From: Pirellulaceae bacterium | GTDB lineage: Bacteria > Planctomycetota > Planctomycetia > Pirellulales > Pirellulaceae | Length of the DNA stretch: 64,000 nucleotides | Direction of reading: 5' to 3' | Assembly: GCA_026004775.1 (NCBI GenBank) | Contig: BPJU01000001.1 | Location: forward strand, 186,001-250,000 | Part shown: positions 29,002-37,560 of the stretch, piece by piece | Layout: each line of letters opens with the position of its first letter | Position numbering within the stretch: position 1 is the first letter of the stretch | Translations under genes and position numbers: made by a program | Notes under the pieces: generated by a model | Databases searched by the model: none | What the model was told of the DNA's origin: nothing | What the model saw: the letters and a program-made list of their open reading frames with translations, nothing else

Positions 29002-30423
29002 ATGACAAGGTGGAAGGCGATTGCGTGTGTGGCGGTCGCGTGGGGGCTGGGGACTCTTTTGCATGCAGACGAACCGCCGTTGCGTCCGTGGCCAGAGAAC
29101 CCGTGGTATTGGAGTTACCACGGGCAGCCGGTATTGCTCATCGGTGGAAGCGATGACGATAACCTCTTCCAATGGCCCGAAGCCGAATTGGTCGCGCATC
29201 TGGATCGGCTTGCCGAGGCCGGCGGCAATGTGATCCGCAACACAATGAGCGACCGAAAAGACAAAGGATTCGAGATCTATCCATTCCGGCGGGTTGAAAA
29301 CGGAAAATATGACTTAGAGTCGTGGAACGACGAGTACTGGGAGCGGTTTGAGCGATTGCTTCGCGAAACGGCGCGCCGGCGGATATTCGTGCAGATCGAG
29401 GTGTGGGACCGATTCGATTATACCGATCACGGGGGCCGCAATTCCTGGCAGCAGCATCCCTACAACCCCGCCAACAATGTCAACTACACATACGAAGAGT
29501 CCGGCTTTGCACCGACATATCCCGAGCACGCCGGTGCCAATAAACAGCCGTTTTTCTTCACTACCCCGCGGCAACGTAATAACGTGGTGGTACTGAAATA
29601 TCAGCAACGATTCGTTAATAAGCTGCTCGACCACGCGCTCAAGTACGATCACGTTCTGTATTGTATCGACAACGAAACCAGCGGAGACGAAGAGTGGGGG
29701 CGATATTGGGCGGAATTCATCCGGCAACGGGCTCATCGTGAAAACCGGCAGGTTTTCATCACCGAAATGTGGGATGACTGGTCGTTGAAAGCCGACCGCC
29801 ATAAGAGAACATTCGATCATCCGGAGTTGTATGGCTTTGTGGAGGTTTCTCAGAATAATCATAACAAAGGTCAGACGCATTGGGATAATCTCATGTACGT
29901 GCGGAAGTATATCTCGTCCCAACCGCGGCCGATGAACAATACCAAGATCTACGGGGCGACCGGTAACAAGTTCGGCCATACGGACCAGGACGGAATCGAG
30001 CGGTTTTGGCGGAACTTGTTAGCCGGTTGCGCTTCGGCGCGGTTCCACCGTCCGGATTCGGGCCTCGGCCTGGGCGACAAGGCGGTGGCCTGCCTGCGGG
30101 CGGCTCGGAAAGTCGAGTCCCTCGTGCCTTTCTGGCTGCTGGAGCCGGCCAATGAATTGCTTGTGGATCGCGAGGAGAACGAAGCTTACGCGGCGGCACG
30201 CCCGGGCCAAGCCTACGTGGTCTATTTCCCCTCAGGTGGTGAAGTCCGCCTCGACCCCAAGACGGCGGCCGGGCGGCTTGTGGCCCAGTGGATCAACATT
30301 GACTCGGGCCAGTTGGGACCGCAGGCGACTGTCGAGGGAGGGCGGCTGGTCCGACTGTCGCCGCCCGACAAACAGAACTGGGTGGTAGTGCTTCGGATCG
30401 ACGAGCGGCCGTCGGGGAATTGA
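29002..30423 (+). CDS. Secreted TIM-barrel glycoside hydrolase-like protein
   Basis: 473 residues. The ATG at 29002 has AAGGTG upstream, then the signal peptide MTRWKAIACVAVAWGLGTLLHA. The catalytic-like region is a (beta/alpha)8 fold: NLFQWPEAELVAHLDRLAEAGGNVIRNTM, YCIDNETSGDEEWGRYW (Asn-Glu acid/base pair of clan GH-A) and FITEMWDDWS (second Glu, nucleophile candidate). The last ~80 residues form a beta-sandwich (AYVVYFPSGGEVRLD, AQWINIDSGQLG) like the putative collagen-binding C-terminus of DUF4038/GH140-type enzymes. It probably acts on plant or algal glycans in the periplasm or outside. The exact family is unassigned. Confidence 0.75.
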   Translation: MTRWKAIACVAVAWGLGTLLHADEPPLRPWPENPWYWSYHGQPVLLIGGSDDDNLFQWPEAELVAHLDRLAEAGGNVIRNTMSDRKDKGFEIYPFRRVENGKYDLESWNDEYWERFERLLRETARRRIFVQIEVWDRFDYTDHGGRNSWQQHPYNPANNVNYTYEESGFAPTYPEHAGANKQPFFFTTPRQRNNVVVLKYQQRFVNKLLDHALKYDHVLYCIDNETSGDEEWGRYWAEFIRQRAHRENRQVFITEMWDDWSLKADRHKRTFDHPELYGFVEVSQNNHNKGQTHWDNLMYVRKYISSQPRPMNNTKIYGATGNKFGHTDQDGIERFWRNLLAGCASARFHRPDSGLGLGDKAVACLRAARKVESLVPFWLLEPANELLVDREENEAYAAARPGQAYVVYFPSGGEVRLDPKTAAGRLVAQWINIDSGQLGPQATVEGGRLVRLSPPDKQNWVVVLRIDERPSGN

Positions 30424-30495
30424 AGGGCGTATGAGCCTACGCCTCTGGGTCGCGTAGCGGCAGTACAGCGAGACAAGCGCCGCCGCGTGCGGCGT

Positions 30496-32634
30496 TCATG
30501 GAACCGGGCTGTGCTGGGCGTTCAAAATCGGTACAAGCTCACTTTCTGCCTGGCGTATCAATCGCTGGCGGTCGTCGTAGCTACAGAATGCTGCGCGGAA
30601 CCCGTTACGAATCAGGTGCAAGACTTCCCACCGTGTCAAACCGCCTGGGGTAATGTCGGCGGCCCGCAAGAACTCATCCGACAGCGACGTACGTGAGATG
30701 CCCGGATTATCCGTATTGATCGTCGTTCGTATTCCGCTCTCCATATAGAGCCGCAACGGGTAGGGCCGCTGCCCGTCGCGTTGCATCGGGCAGTCCCGCC
30801 CATAACCGACAATCTGGTCATTGCTCGACGGACATAGCTCAATGGCGACAGCACGGTCCCGCAGTTTGGACATCAGCTCGCAGTCTTCGGCAAGTGACAG
30901 GCCATGCCCTACCCGGTCGGCACACAGATGGTAGACCGCTTCCCAGACATTCTTGACGCTGACTCCTTCGCCGGCGTGTACGGTTATCCGAACCACGTTT
31001 TCCATCAGTGGCAAGAATTCATCGCGGAGCCGGCTGGGCGGCAAAGCCCGCTCGTCTCCCGCCAAATCAAATCCTACGAATCGTTGGCGGAATGAATCGC
31101 GACCGAGCCACTTGCGGACAAGACGAATATGTTCTTTCACTTTTTCCATCCGCCGGTGGCGGCTTGCGATGAATATCAGCCGCAAATCGACTGGCCGCAC
31201 GCCATCTGCGGTAAACCGGGACGATTCGTCTAACAGCACTTCGATCACCTCGTCTTCGCTCATCGACCCGCGCGTGTAATTCCATGGCGAACAGCGAAGC
31301 TCAAGATATCGGATGTTATCTTCGCGGCAATGGTTCCGCAGGATACGGAGTGCCGCCCGAAGCGTTTCTTCACATTGCAACAACCCGGAACCTTGAAGGT
31401 CGCCCAGCGATTCGTAGGTGGCGAATCCAACCCCGCGGAATCGGCTACTGTCCCGAAACGGGCCATAGATCAGTTCGTCCAGTAACTCCTCGGCCTGCTC
31501 GAACACCAAAAGAAAGCCCGCCACACCAAAAGGTTCTGGAACGCCCGGCCATCGCTTTCTTAAACGTTTCCAGCGATCCGTATTCTCTCCCAGGAATTGG
31601 TTCAACCTGTTGGTATCCGCGTTTTCCACCGCCTTTCGCAGTTCGTCCAGTGCATCGCGATACTGCTCGATTTTGTTGCGGTAACTTTCGATCTGGGAGC
31701 GGCACGAGCCGGCGACTTCCACCATTTCTTTGGGAGAAAGCAGTCCGCCCAAGTGACAATGCAATTCGGCTTTCGGCAACATGCGCAGCCACTGCCGATC
31801 CTTTTGGCGGCCTTCGGGATCGGCGCCTATCCGCAGATGCTGTAACGTTCGGATCAGCCGGGGCGAAAAAACGTAGACGGCGCGAAAGCTCCCTACTTGA
31901 GGCGTATGAACAACGTCAGCTACCAAGTGGGCATACGCTTGGCTGCTGTTTTGGAGCGCGCGTTGCACCTCGCAATACAGTCGGTCGGAACCAGTGACGG
32001 CGCCTTCAGGAGGCAACGGGAATTGCTCGCTGTTTATTGACGGCGCTGCTTCCATCACCGCCAAAGGCGCTACGCGGCGCGACAACACCACCGGTTCGAC
32101 ATAGTCGGCGACAACCGAAGGCAGTTCGCGGGCAATTATTTCGGGCGTCAATTCCTGGTGCTGCTTGCGAATCTCAGGCGGCGCGGAGTGCAACATATCC
32201 AGCACATGCAGTAGCGCATCCATGCCGAAGACATAGCCTGCCTGCTGGAGTTCGGCACTCATCGTCTTGCGGCCGCCTGCAAGCGATAAGTACACTTCTC
32301 GGAACGCTTGCCGGGCACACAGCACCACGCGATAGATCAAATCGGCCAGGTAGCGGTTATTCTCCTCGGAGTCAACGTCGTCGATGCCCTCCACCCACCA
32401 AGCTTTTAACGGAACGCCCGCCTCCTTGGCCCATTGGCGGAGCATCCCTAATGACTCTTGCGTGCGTCGATCCTGTGTCGTAACCACCCAGATGGCCTCC
32501 ACCGGAGGGAGGCTGGATCGGGGCCATTGGCCGCGGCTTCGACGAGCGGGCAAGCTGTCCGGATTTGTGAAAGCGAAGATTTCCGGTACCACGAGCCACG
32601 TGGTGCCCAGCGTATTGACAAGCACGGCGTTCAT
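30496..32634 (-). CDS. cad1: CARF domain-adenosine deaminase fusion (Cad1 type CRISPR ancillary effector)
   Basis: 712 residues. The ATG at 32634 has AAAGGGG six bases upstream; an in-frame TTG at 32649 is less likely. The N-terminal ~190 residues are a CARF domain: strand MNAVLVNTLGTTWLVVPE, VEAIWVVTTQD, and the ligand loop LAGGRKTMSAELQQAGYVFG (GGRKxM, typical of Csx/Csm6-type sensors of cyclic oligoadenylate). A spacer (~190-280) leads to a full adenosine/AMP deaminase domain: HxH in ELHCHLGG (H292/H294), HAGEG (H553/E556), VGHG (H577) and NTDNP (D642), so all metal and catalytic residues are present. In characterised Cad1, cOA binding triggers ATP-to-ITP deamination in type III CRISPR defence. 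No cas gene is visible in the window. It is divergent from a ceramidase-like gene. Confidence 0.85.
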   Translation of the reverse strand: MNAVLVNTLGTTWLVVPEIFAFTNPDSLPARRSRGQWPRSSLPPVEAIWVVTTQDRRTQESLGMLRQWAKEAGVPLKAWWVEGIDDVDSEENNRYLADLIYRVVLCARQAFREVYLSLAGGRKTMSAELQQAGYVFGMDALLHVLDMLHSAPPEIRKQHQELTPEIIARELPSVVADYVEPVVLSRRVAPLAVMEAAPSINSEQFPLPPEGAVTGSDRLYCEVQRALQNSSQAYAHLVADVVHTPQVGSFRAVYVFSPRLIRTLQHLRIGADPEGRQKDRQWLRMLPKAELHCHLGGLLSPKEMVEVAGSCRSQIESYRNKIEQYRDALDELRKAVENADTNRLNQFLGENTDRWKRLRKRWPGVPEPFGVAGFLLVFEQAEELLDELIYGPFRDSSRFRGVGFATYESLGDLQGSGLLQCEETLRAALRILRNHCREDNIRYLELRCSPWNYTRGSMSEDEVIEVLLDESSRFTADGVRPVDLRLIFIASRHRRMEKVKEHIRLVRKWLGRDSFRQRFVGFDLAGDERALPPSRLRDEFLPLMENVVRITVHAGEGVSVKNVWEAVYHLCADRVGHGLSLAEDCELMSKLRDRAVAIELCPSSNDQIVGYGRDCPMQRDGQRPYPLRLYMESGIRTTINTDNPGISRTSLSDEFLRAADITPGGLTRWEVLHLIRNGFRAAFCSYDDRQRLIRQAESELVPILNAQHSPVP

Positions 32635-32775
32635 TGCGGCCCCTTTCAAAAAACGGACAATGGCACGGACCGAAGGCGGATGGCCGGAGGGCGTGCCTCG
32701 CGCTTGCCACCGGATTATGGTAGGATGAGGTAACTATGAGGAAAAGCCTGCCTGGGAGTTATCTACGGGAGGTGC

Positions 32776-34167
32776 ATGATGATGAGCTTTGCCAGGGCTT
32801 TCGTTGTGGCGATTGTCGTGTGGGTGGTCGGCAAAGAGGCGTGGAGTGCCGAGCAATCCCCAGCCGAAGCAGGTGCCGTGCGGGTGGGATTCTTCGACGT
32901 CGACGCCTCACCTCCCATCGGCAGTCCGCTCGCTTACGATCCGTGCGTCGCTGTGGAAATGCCCTTGCACTGCAAGGGCATTGTCCTGATCGACGACGAT
33001 GGCCCGATCGTGCTCGTATCCGTCGATTGGATCGGTATTGCCAATGACGGTTATGCGCAGTTCCGAAAGCTCCTGGCAGAAGCGGTGGCAACCAGTCCGG
33101 ATCGGGTTGCCGTGCACGCCATTCACCAGCACGATGCGCCCGAATGTGATTTGTCGGCGGCCGAGTTACTGCGCCCGTACGGATTGACCGAGAAGGTCTA
33201 TGACATAGCGTGGCAGTTGCAAGTCATGCGGCAGGCCGCGCAAGCAGCATCGCAGGCGAAGAAAAACGCTCAAGCCGTTACTCATGTCGGCTTTGGAAAG
33301 GGCGAGGTCCAGATGGTGGCTTCCAACCGGCGGATTCTGGGCCCTGACGGCAAAGTGCAATATATCCGGTGGACGGCCACGCGTGACCCACAGATACGCG
33401 CGATGCCCGTGGGGACGATCGACCCTTATCTGCGGCTGGTGACATTCTGGCACGAGGACCGTCCCTTGGTGGCGATGACCTACTATGCATGTCATCCTCA
33501 AAGTTACTACCGCACGGGAAAAGCTAATCCCGATTTTCCCGGCATGGCTCGGGAAACACTGCAACAGGAAACCGGTACACCTCACATCCACTTCAACGGA
33601 GCCGGCGGCAACATTGGGGCGGGCAAATGGAACGACGGGTCGCCGGAGAATCGCCCGATTCTGGCGAATCGCGTGGCGGAAGGCATGCGGCGAGCGTGGC
33701 AGGACACTAAGCGCTACCCGCTGAAGGCCAGTGACGTGGCATGGCAAGTGGTGCGGGTTCGCCTGCCGGCGGCACGTTTTCTGGAGGAAAAGGCTCTGCT
33801 AGAAACTCTTGGCGACGAGAAGCAGTCGCTGGAAGAACGCAAGTTCGCAGCCCGCTCGCTGGCGTGGCTTCGCCGCTCGCAGCACGGCGACTCGATCGAC
33901 GTCGCTTGCCTGTACCTGGGTGACGGCTGCATTCTGCACATGCCTGGAGAGTTGTTTGTCGAATACCAGCTTGCCGCTCAAAAGATCCGCCCCGACAGGT
34001 TCGTGGCGATGGCGGCGTACGGCGACTACGGCCCCGGTTATATCGGCACGGCGATCGCTTACGAACAAGGTGGCTACGAGACGTCGCGCGTCTCGCGCGT
34101 GGCCCCGGAAGTCGAGCCGGTGCTTCTGGAGGCTATCGAGACGCTTCTAAAATCCAGCAGCCGCTGA
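32776..34167 (+). CDS. Neutral/alkaline ceramidase-like exported hydrolase, single domain
   Basis: 463 residues. ATGs at 32776, 32779 and 32782 follow GGGAGG; the latter two have better spacing. The signal peptide is SFARAFVVAIVVWVVGKEAWSA. The domain matches the N-terminal part of neutral ceramidases: the metal pair is in AIHQHDAPECD, followed by ACHPQSYYRTG, DFPGMARETL and FNGAGGNIGAGKWNDGSPENRPILANRV. Neutral ceramidases cleave the amide of ceramide with Zn2+, but planctomycete homologues with this short form have no tested substrate. It shares these motifs with the convergent gene at 34286-37009, which adds a C-terminal propeller, so the two are diverged paralogues. It ends 118 bases before that gene's 3' end. 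Confidence 0.75.
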   Translation: MMMSFARAFVVAIVVWVVGKEAWSAEQSPAEAGAVRVGFFDVDASPPIGSPLAYDPCVAVEMPLHCKGIVLIDDDGPIVLVSVDWIGIANDGYAQFRKLLAEAVATSPDRVAVHAIHQHDAPECDLSAAELLRPYGLTEKVYDIAWQLQVMRQAAQAASQAKKNAQAVTHVGFGKGEVQMVASNRRILGPDGKVQYIRWTATRDPQIRAMPVGTIDPYLRLVTFWHEDRPLVAMTYYACHPQSYYRTGKANPDFPGMARETLQQETGTPHIHFNGAGGNIGAGKWNDGSPENRPILANRVAEGMRRAWQDTKRYPLKASDVAWQVVRVRLPAARFLEEKALLETLGDEKQSLEERKFAARSLAWLRRSQHGDSIDVACLYLGDGCILHMPGELFVEYQLAAQKIRPDRFVAMAAYGDYGPGYIGTAIAYEQGGYETSRVSRVAPEVEPVLLEAIETLLKSSSR

Positions 34168-34285
34168 TTGCGGCCGATGTGGTTACTGGTGTACCTGAAC
34201 CGCACGAGCCTCGCCCGCCTTGCCGGCCGGCGAGACAACATTCCGCGTAACTCCCGCAAGGACCGGCTTTGTTCCGGAGCCGGTA

Positions 34286-37009
34286 TTAGGGGGCTAGCCA
34301 CCGTAACCGTGCCAATAAGACACTGCCGTCGGCACCTTTCGGGTCGGGGCGCGTGCGGTTATCGGTGCGATTCGGATAGACATATTCGCCCACAGTTACC
34401 CACCACTGGTCAGCCGTAACCGGGGCGGCACCGAAATTGCCCATCTGGGCTCCTCGTTCCGGGAAAACCACCTTCTCGGACGATCGAATAACACACAATT
34501 TTTCGCGGTCGACCCGACCGATAAAAAGCGGCGCGCGGTGGCGGGCAATGTGGTCGTTCTGAGCCCCGCGCCGCGTATAGACCAGATACAACTCCTCCCC
34601 GTGAACAACCCAATGCTGCTGCGTGTTGTAACTCCCCAGATCGCTGCCGTCGTCGAATGTCCAAGGGCGAATCGGTTCCCAATGAAGTCCGTCCTTGCTG
34701 CGCGTCACATAGCCGCGCAGGTCGTTGCGGATCGTCAAGTAGTACTCGGTTCCGCAGCGAACCAGCGACGGTTCGCTCAATCCGCGCACCTCGTTCCATC
34801 GCAGCTCGTCACCATGCTCGACATAGCTCAGCGACTCACCATCAAAACGACAACGAAATACGGTCACGGCATAAGGCACCGCCGGTCGGGCCTGGAAATA
34901 GATCGGGACCAGCAAACTGCCGTCATGGTCCACTAACCACTGGGAACAGGCGCTGCGTGCCAGTTGGAATTTTTCTTCCTGCGGAATGTCCAGAATTTTC
35001 CAACTCGACCACCGGTCGGCGATCGGATCATACACGGCGTACGCCGTCCCCGAATAGCGCGGGCGGTCCTGAAGCTGCCCGCCCTGTGGGCTGTAATAGA
35101 CATAACATCCAATGGCGAGTATTTTACCGGTCGCGGCATGAAAGCCGGGTGTAACATCGACAACGGCGAAGTTGCTGCCGTCCGGTTGCGGCTGCCAATC
35201 CAATGTGCCGACTGCCAGGGGCCCCTTCCAGTTTTTTCCCAGGTCATCGGTGCGCATGTAATAAAGTCCGGAGTAGTAGTCGGATACCGCCAAATGTTTT
35301 TGTAAGGTGACAACGACGGCAGGGCCGCCATTCTTGCCGGCTCCCGGCACTGCTGCCGGTCGCGGATGAAACCACAAAAATTCCGGCGCAAGCTCCTGGT
35401 GAATCACCTCATTGATGATTTCCGGTTGGGTGGTATTCCAGGCGGTTTTCTCGGCCCGTAGCGGCGGCGGAATGCCGCCCTGGCCTTCGGGCACAGCCAT
35501 TACGTGCCGCAGAACGTTGAGGATCGGGCGATCGGTCATGGGAGCCACCCAACAGTAGTCGTCCGCGTAGCCTTCTTTCCAGCACTGGTCGATCGGAATG
35601 TATCCCGGGGCCCCGTCGCCGAAGCCGGCCACCATAACAAACGAATCGGGACGCAAGCCCTGGGCGGCCAGTTGGTAGCCTACGAACGCTTCGGCAGGCA
35701 GGATCACGAACTGGGCTTGACCTGAGTTGAAATCCAGACAGGGCACATCGATCGGCCGGCCTGCGGCAACTCGTTCCCTCCAACTGAGCCCTAAAGCTGC
35801 TGAAATGCGTTGCCATCGTGATGCACGTTCGTCCGCCAGAATCTCGTGCATCCGCGCGATGGTAAACCGCCCCTCGTCGCGCGGCGCAAGATAAAGGGGA
35901 GCTGAGCGGAATTCCACGGATTCCAGCGGAAACCGTTCGGTAGCCTGCCACGCCGCCAGCATGGCTTGGTAGAGTCGATCGGCCAGGATCGGACGATTGG
36001 CCGGATCTCCGTTGTTGTACTTGCCTGCGGTTACATCGCCTGCACAACCCGTGAAGTAAATCTGAAGAGTTGTCGGAGTCTCGCGTTGTCGGCGGGCGCG
36101 AGCCATTCCCGGGAAGTCGGCTGACACTTGGCCCTTGCCGTAGTAGCTCATCGGATGCACCGCGTAACAGCTCCAAGCTACCACGGGTTGATCGTTATCC
36201 CAGAGACTCAGCGTTCTGAGCCACGGGTCGATCTGGCCTTCCGGCTCGCCGCCATAGCGATCACCGCTGGCGCTGCTTCTACCCCAATGCACCCTGCCGT
36301 CGGCGGTCACGATTTTCCGATTCGAGGCGATCTTGTCGACTCGGGCCTTTCCCAAGCCCAAGTGGGTCACGCGGCGAGGAGCGGCGAGCGCCTTGCGCAG
36401 AGCGGTTACGACCCGCTGGACGGCTTGTTCGTGGAATTTTGGGTCGCAATTCCAGCCCGGACGCCCGATGGTGTCCAGAAGTTGCTGCGCACGCAGGTCA
36501 CAGATGGGAGCATCATGTTGGTGGACCGTTGCCAGCAGGACGCGCTGGCGGGTAGTGCCCGCCGCTTCGGCCAACGCCTCGCGCCAGCGGTCATACGAGT
36601 CGTTGTTGCACTGGCACCAATCGAGAGCTACCACCACGATCGGGAATTCATGGGCACGGCGCACGGTAGACCTCCCCTCGGCGGTTTGTGCCGAATTGGC
36701 AGAAGCCGGCCGAAGCACAAATCCTTTGGCCCACAGCGGATCGAGAATCTCCTTGGCATCCGCTATACCGCCGCCCATGCAGGCATGGCCGATCGGAATA
36801 GTAATGTCTTGCTCGAACGTGGCGACTTCCCAGCCACGACTGGACGGTCCCGAAGGGGACTGCGCACCGAGTTGTCCAGTATCGCGGACGCTCGATGCCG
36901 CCGGCTCACCGCTTTGCACTAACTGCGGCGTCGCTTCTTGAGATGCGGCCAACGAAAACCACGTTCCCCACGCTATCCAAAGTGACAGCCACGCGTGGCA
37001 CCTTATCAT
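34286..37009 (-). CDS. Ceramidase-like domain fused to a sialidase-like propeller, exported
   Basis: 907 residues. The ATG at 37009 has AAGGGG about eight bases upstream. A signal peptide and a low-complexity linker come first. Residues ~60-510 repeat the ceramidase-like pattern of the neighbouring gene: TVHQHDAPICDL, AVHPMSYYGKGQVSADFPGMAR, FTGCAGDVTAGKYNNGDPANRPILADRL. Residues ~540-905 are a BNR/sialidase-like beta-propeller with Asp-box-like RTDDLGKNWKGP and SKDGLHWEP, as well as SEPSLVRCGTEYYLTIR and GSYNTQQHWVVHG. The combination suggests a secreted enzyme attacking a glycosylated or acylated polymer. No sialidase Arg triad was assigned. It converges on the shorter paralogue. Confidence 0.75.
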   Translation of the reverse strand: MIRCHAWLSLWIAWGTWFSLAASQEATPQLVQSGEPAASSVRDTGQLGAQSPSGPSSRGWEVATFEQDITIPIGHACMGGGIADAKEILDPLWAKGFVLRPASANSAQTAEGRSTVRRAHEFPIVVVALDWCQCNNDSYDRWREALAEAAGTTRQRVLLATVHQHDAPICDLRAQQLLDTIGRPGWNCDPKFHEQAVQRVVTALRKALAAPRRVTHLGLGKARVDKIASNRKIVTADGRVHWGRSSASGDRYGGEPEGQIDPWLRTLSLWDNDQPVVAWSCYAVHPMSYYGKGQVSADFPGMARARRQRETPTTLQIYFTGCAGDVTAGKYNNGDPANRPILADRLYQAMLAAWQATERFPLESVEFRSAPLYLAPRDEGRFTIARMHEILADERASRWQRISAALGLSWRERVAAGRPIDVPCLDFNSGQAQFVILPAEAFVGYQLAAQGLRPDSFVMVAGFGDGAPGYIPIDQCWKEGYADDYCWVAPMTDRPILNVLRHVMAVPEGQGGIPPPLRAEKTAWNTTQPEIINEVIHQELAPEFLWFHPRPAAVPGAGKNGGPAVVVTLQKHLAVSDYYSGLYYMRTDDLGKNWKGPLAVGTLDWQPQPDGSNFAVVDVTPGFHAATGKILAIGCYVYYSPQGGQLQDRPRYSGTAYAVYDPIADRWSSWKILDIPQEEKFQLARSACSQWLVDHDGSLLVPIYFQARPAVPYAVTVFRCRFDGESLSYVEHGDELRWNEVRGLSEPSLVRCGTEYYLTIRNDLRGYVTRSKDGLHWEPIRPWTFDDGSDLGSYNTQQHWVVHGEELYLVYTRRGAQNDHIARHRAPLFIGRVDREKLCVIRSSEKVVFPERGAQMGNFGAAPVTADQWWVTVGEYVYPNRTDNRTRPDPKGADGSVLLARLRWLAP

Positions 37010-37560
37010 TAGCACACCCCCCTTGGGTGAAAGCCCACGACGGCCGCCCTACGCGCCGACCTCGGTTGACGCCCTTATGCGAATTGGTAGCGGCGTCTGG
37101 CCACTATACACAACGAGCAAACCCGACGATTTTTGCTCGGCATATCGCTGCGGCTCTCAAGATGGCTTTTGAGCCGTCGGGGACTTGCTCGCAGCGCGAC
37201 TTGAAACCTAGCCCATCGGTCTACGAAGGTCAAGCAACAGGGCTAGAGCCGGTGAGCCATTGCAGGTATATCCGCGGGCAAACAAGAACGGGCGGTGTAC
37301 GGACACGCTTGTCCCTGGGCGGCGCAAGATGCCATGACCTGGCGCATACGGATGATGCGCGTCGCGCACGAAATTTGCCCGGTCACGCCACTTGTAAATA
37401 TTATCGGTCACAGAGTCAGAAAACTTTAGCAGAAACAGCTCTCGCGCGAGCCGCAAGATGCCGTCCCACACGAATACTTGGCTTAATGGGAACATCTTGC
37501 CCAGACGATAATTAGGCAGGGCAGTTTGGACGACTCATCTGCGGGAGTTGACCACCGGAA
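37010..37560. other. Intergenic region upstream of divergent ceramidase-like and porin genes
   Basis: 550 bases with no plausible gene on either strand. A short inverted repeat (CGGCTC at 37151-37156, GAGCCG at 37171-37176) is present without a U-tract. The region should hold promoters for both flanking genes; none was recognisable by eye. Confidence 0.5.

Noticed and set aside
30496-32634. Ordinary metabolic adenosine deaminase
   Set aside because: The protein is about twice the usual length and carries an N-terminal CARF-type domain with the GGRKTM loop, so the housekeeping call does not explain it.
37151-37176. Inverted repeat upstream of the porin gene as a terminator
   Set aside because: Only six base pairs, no U-tract, and it lies upstream rather than downstream of the flanking genes.
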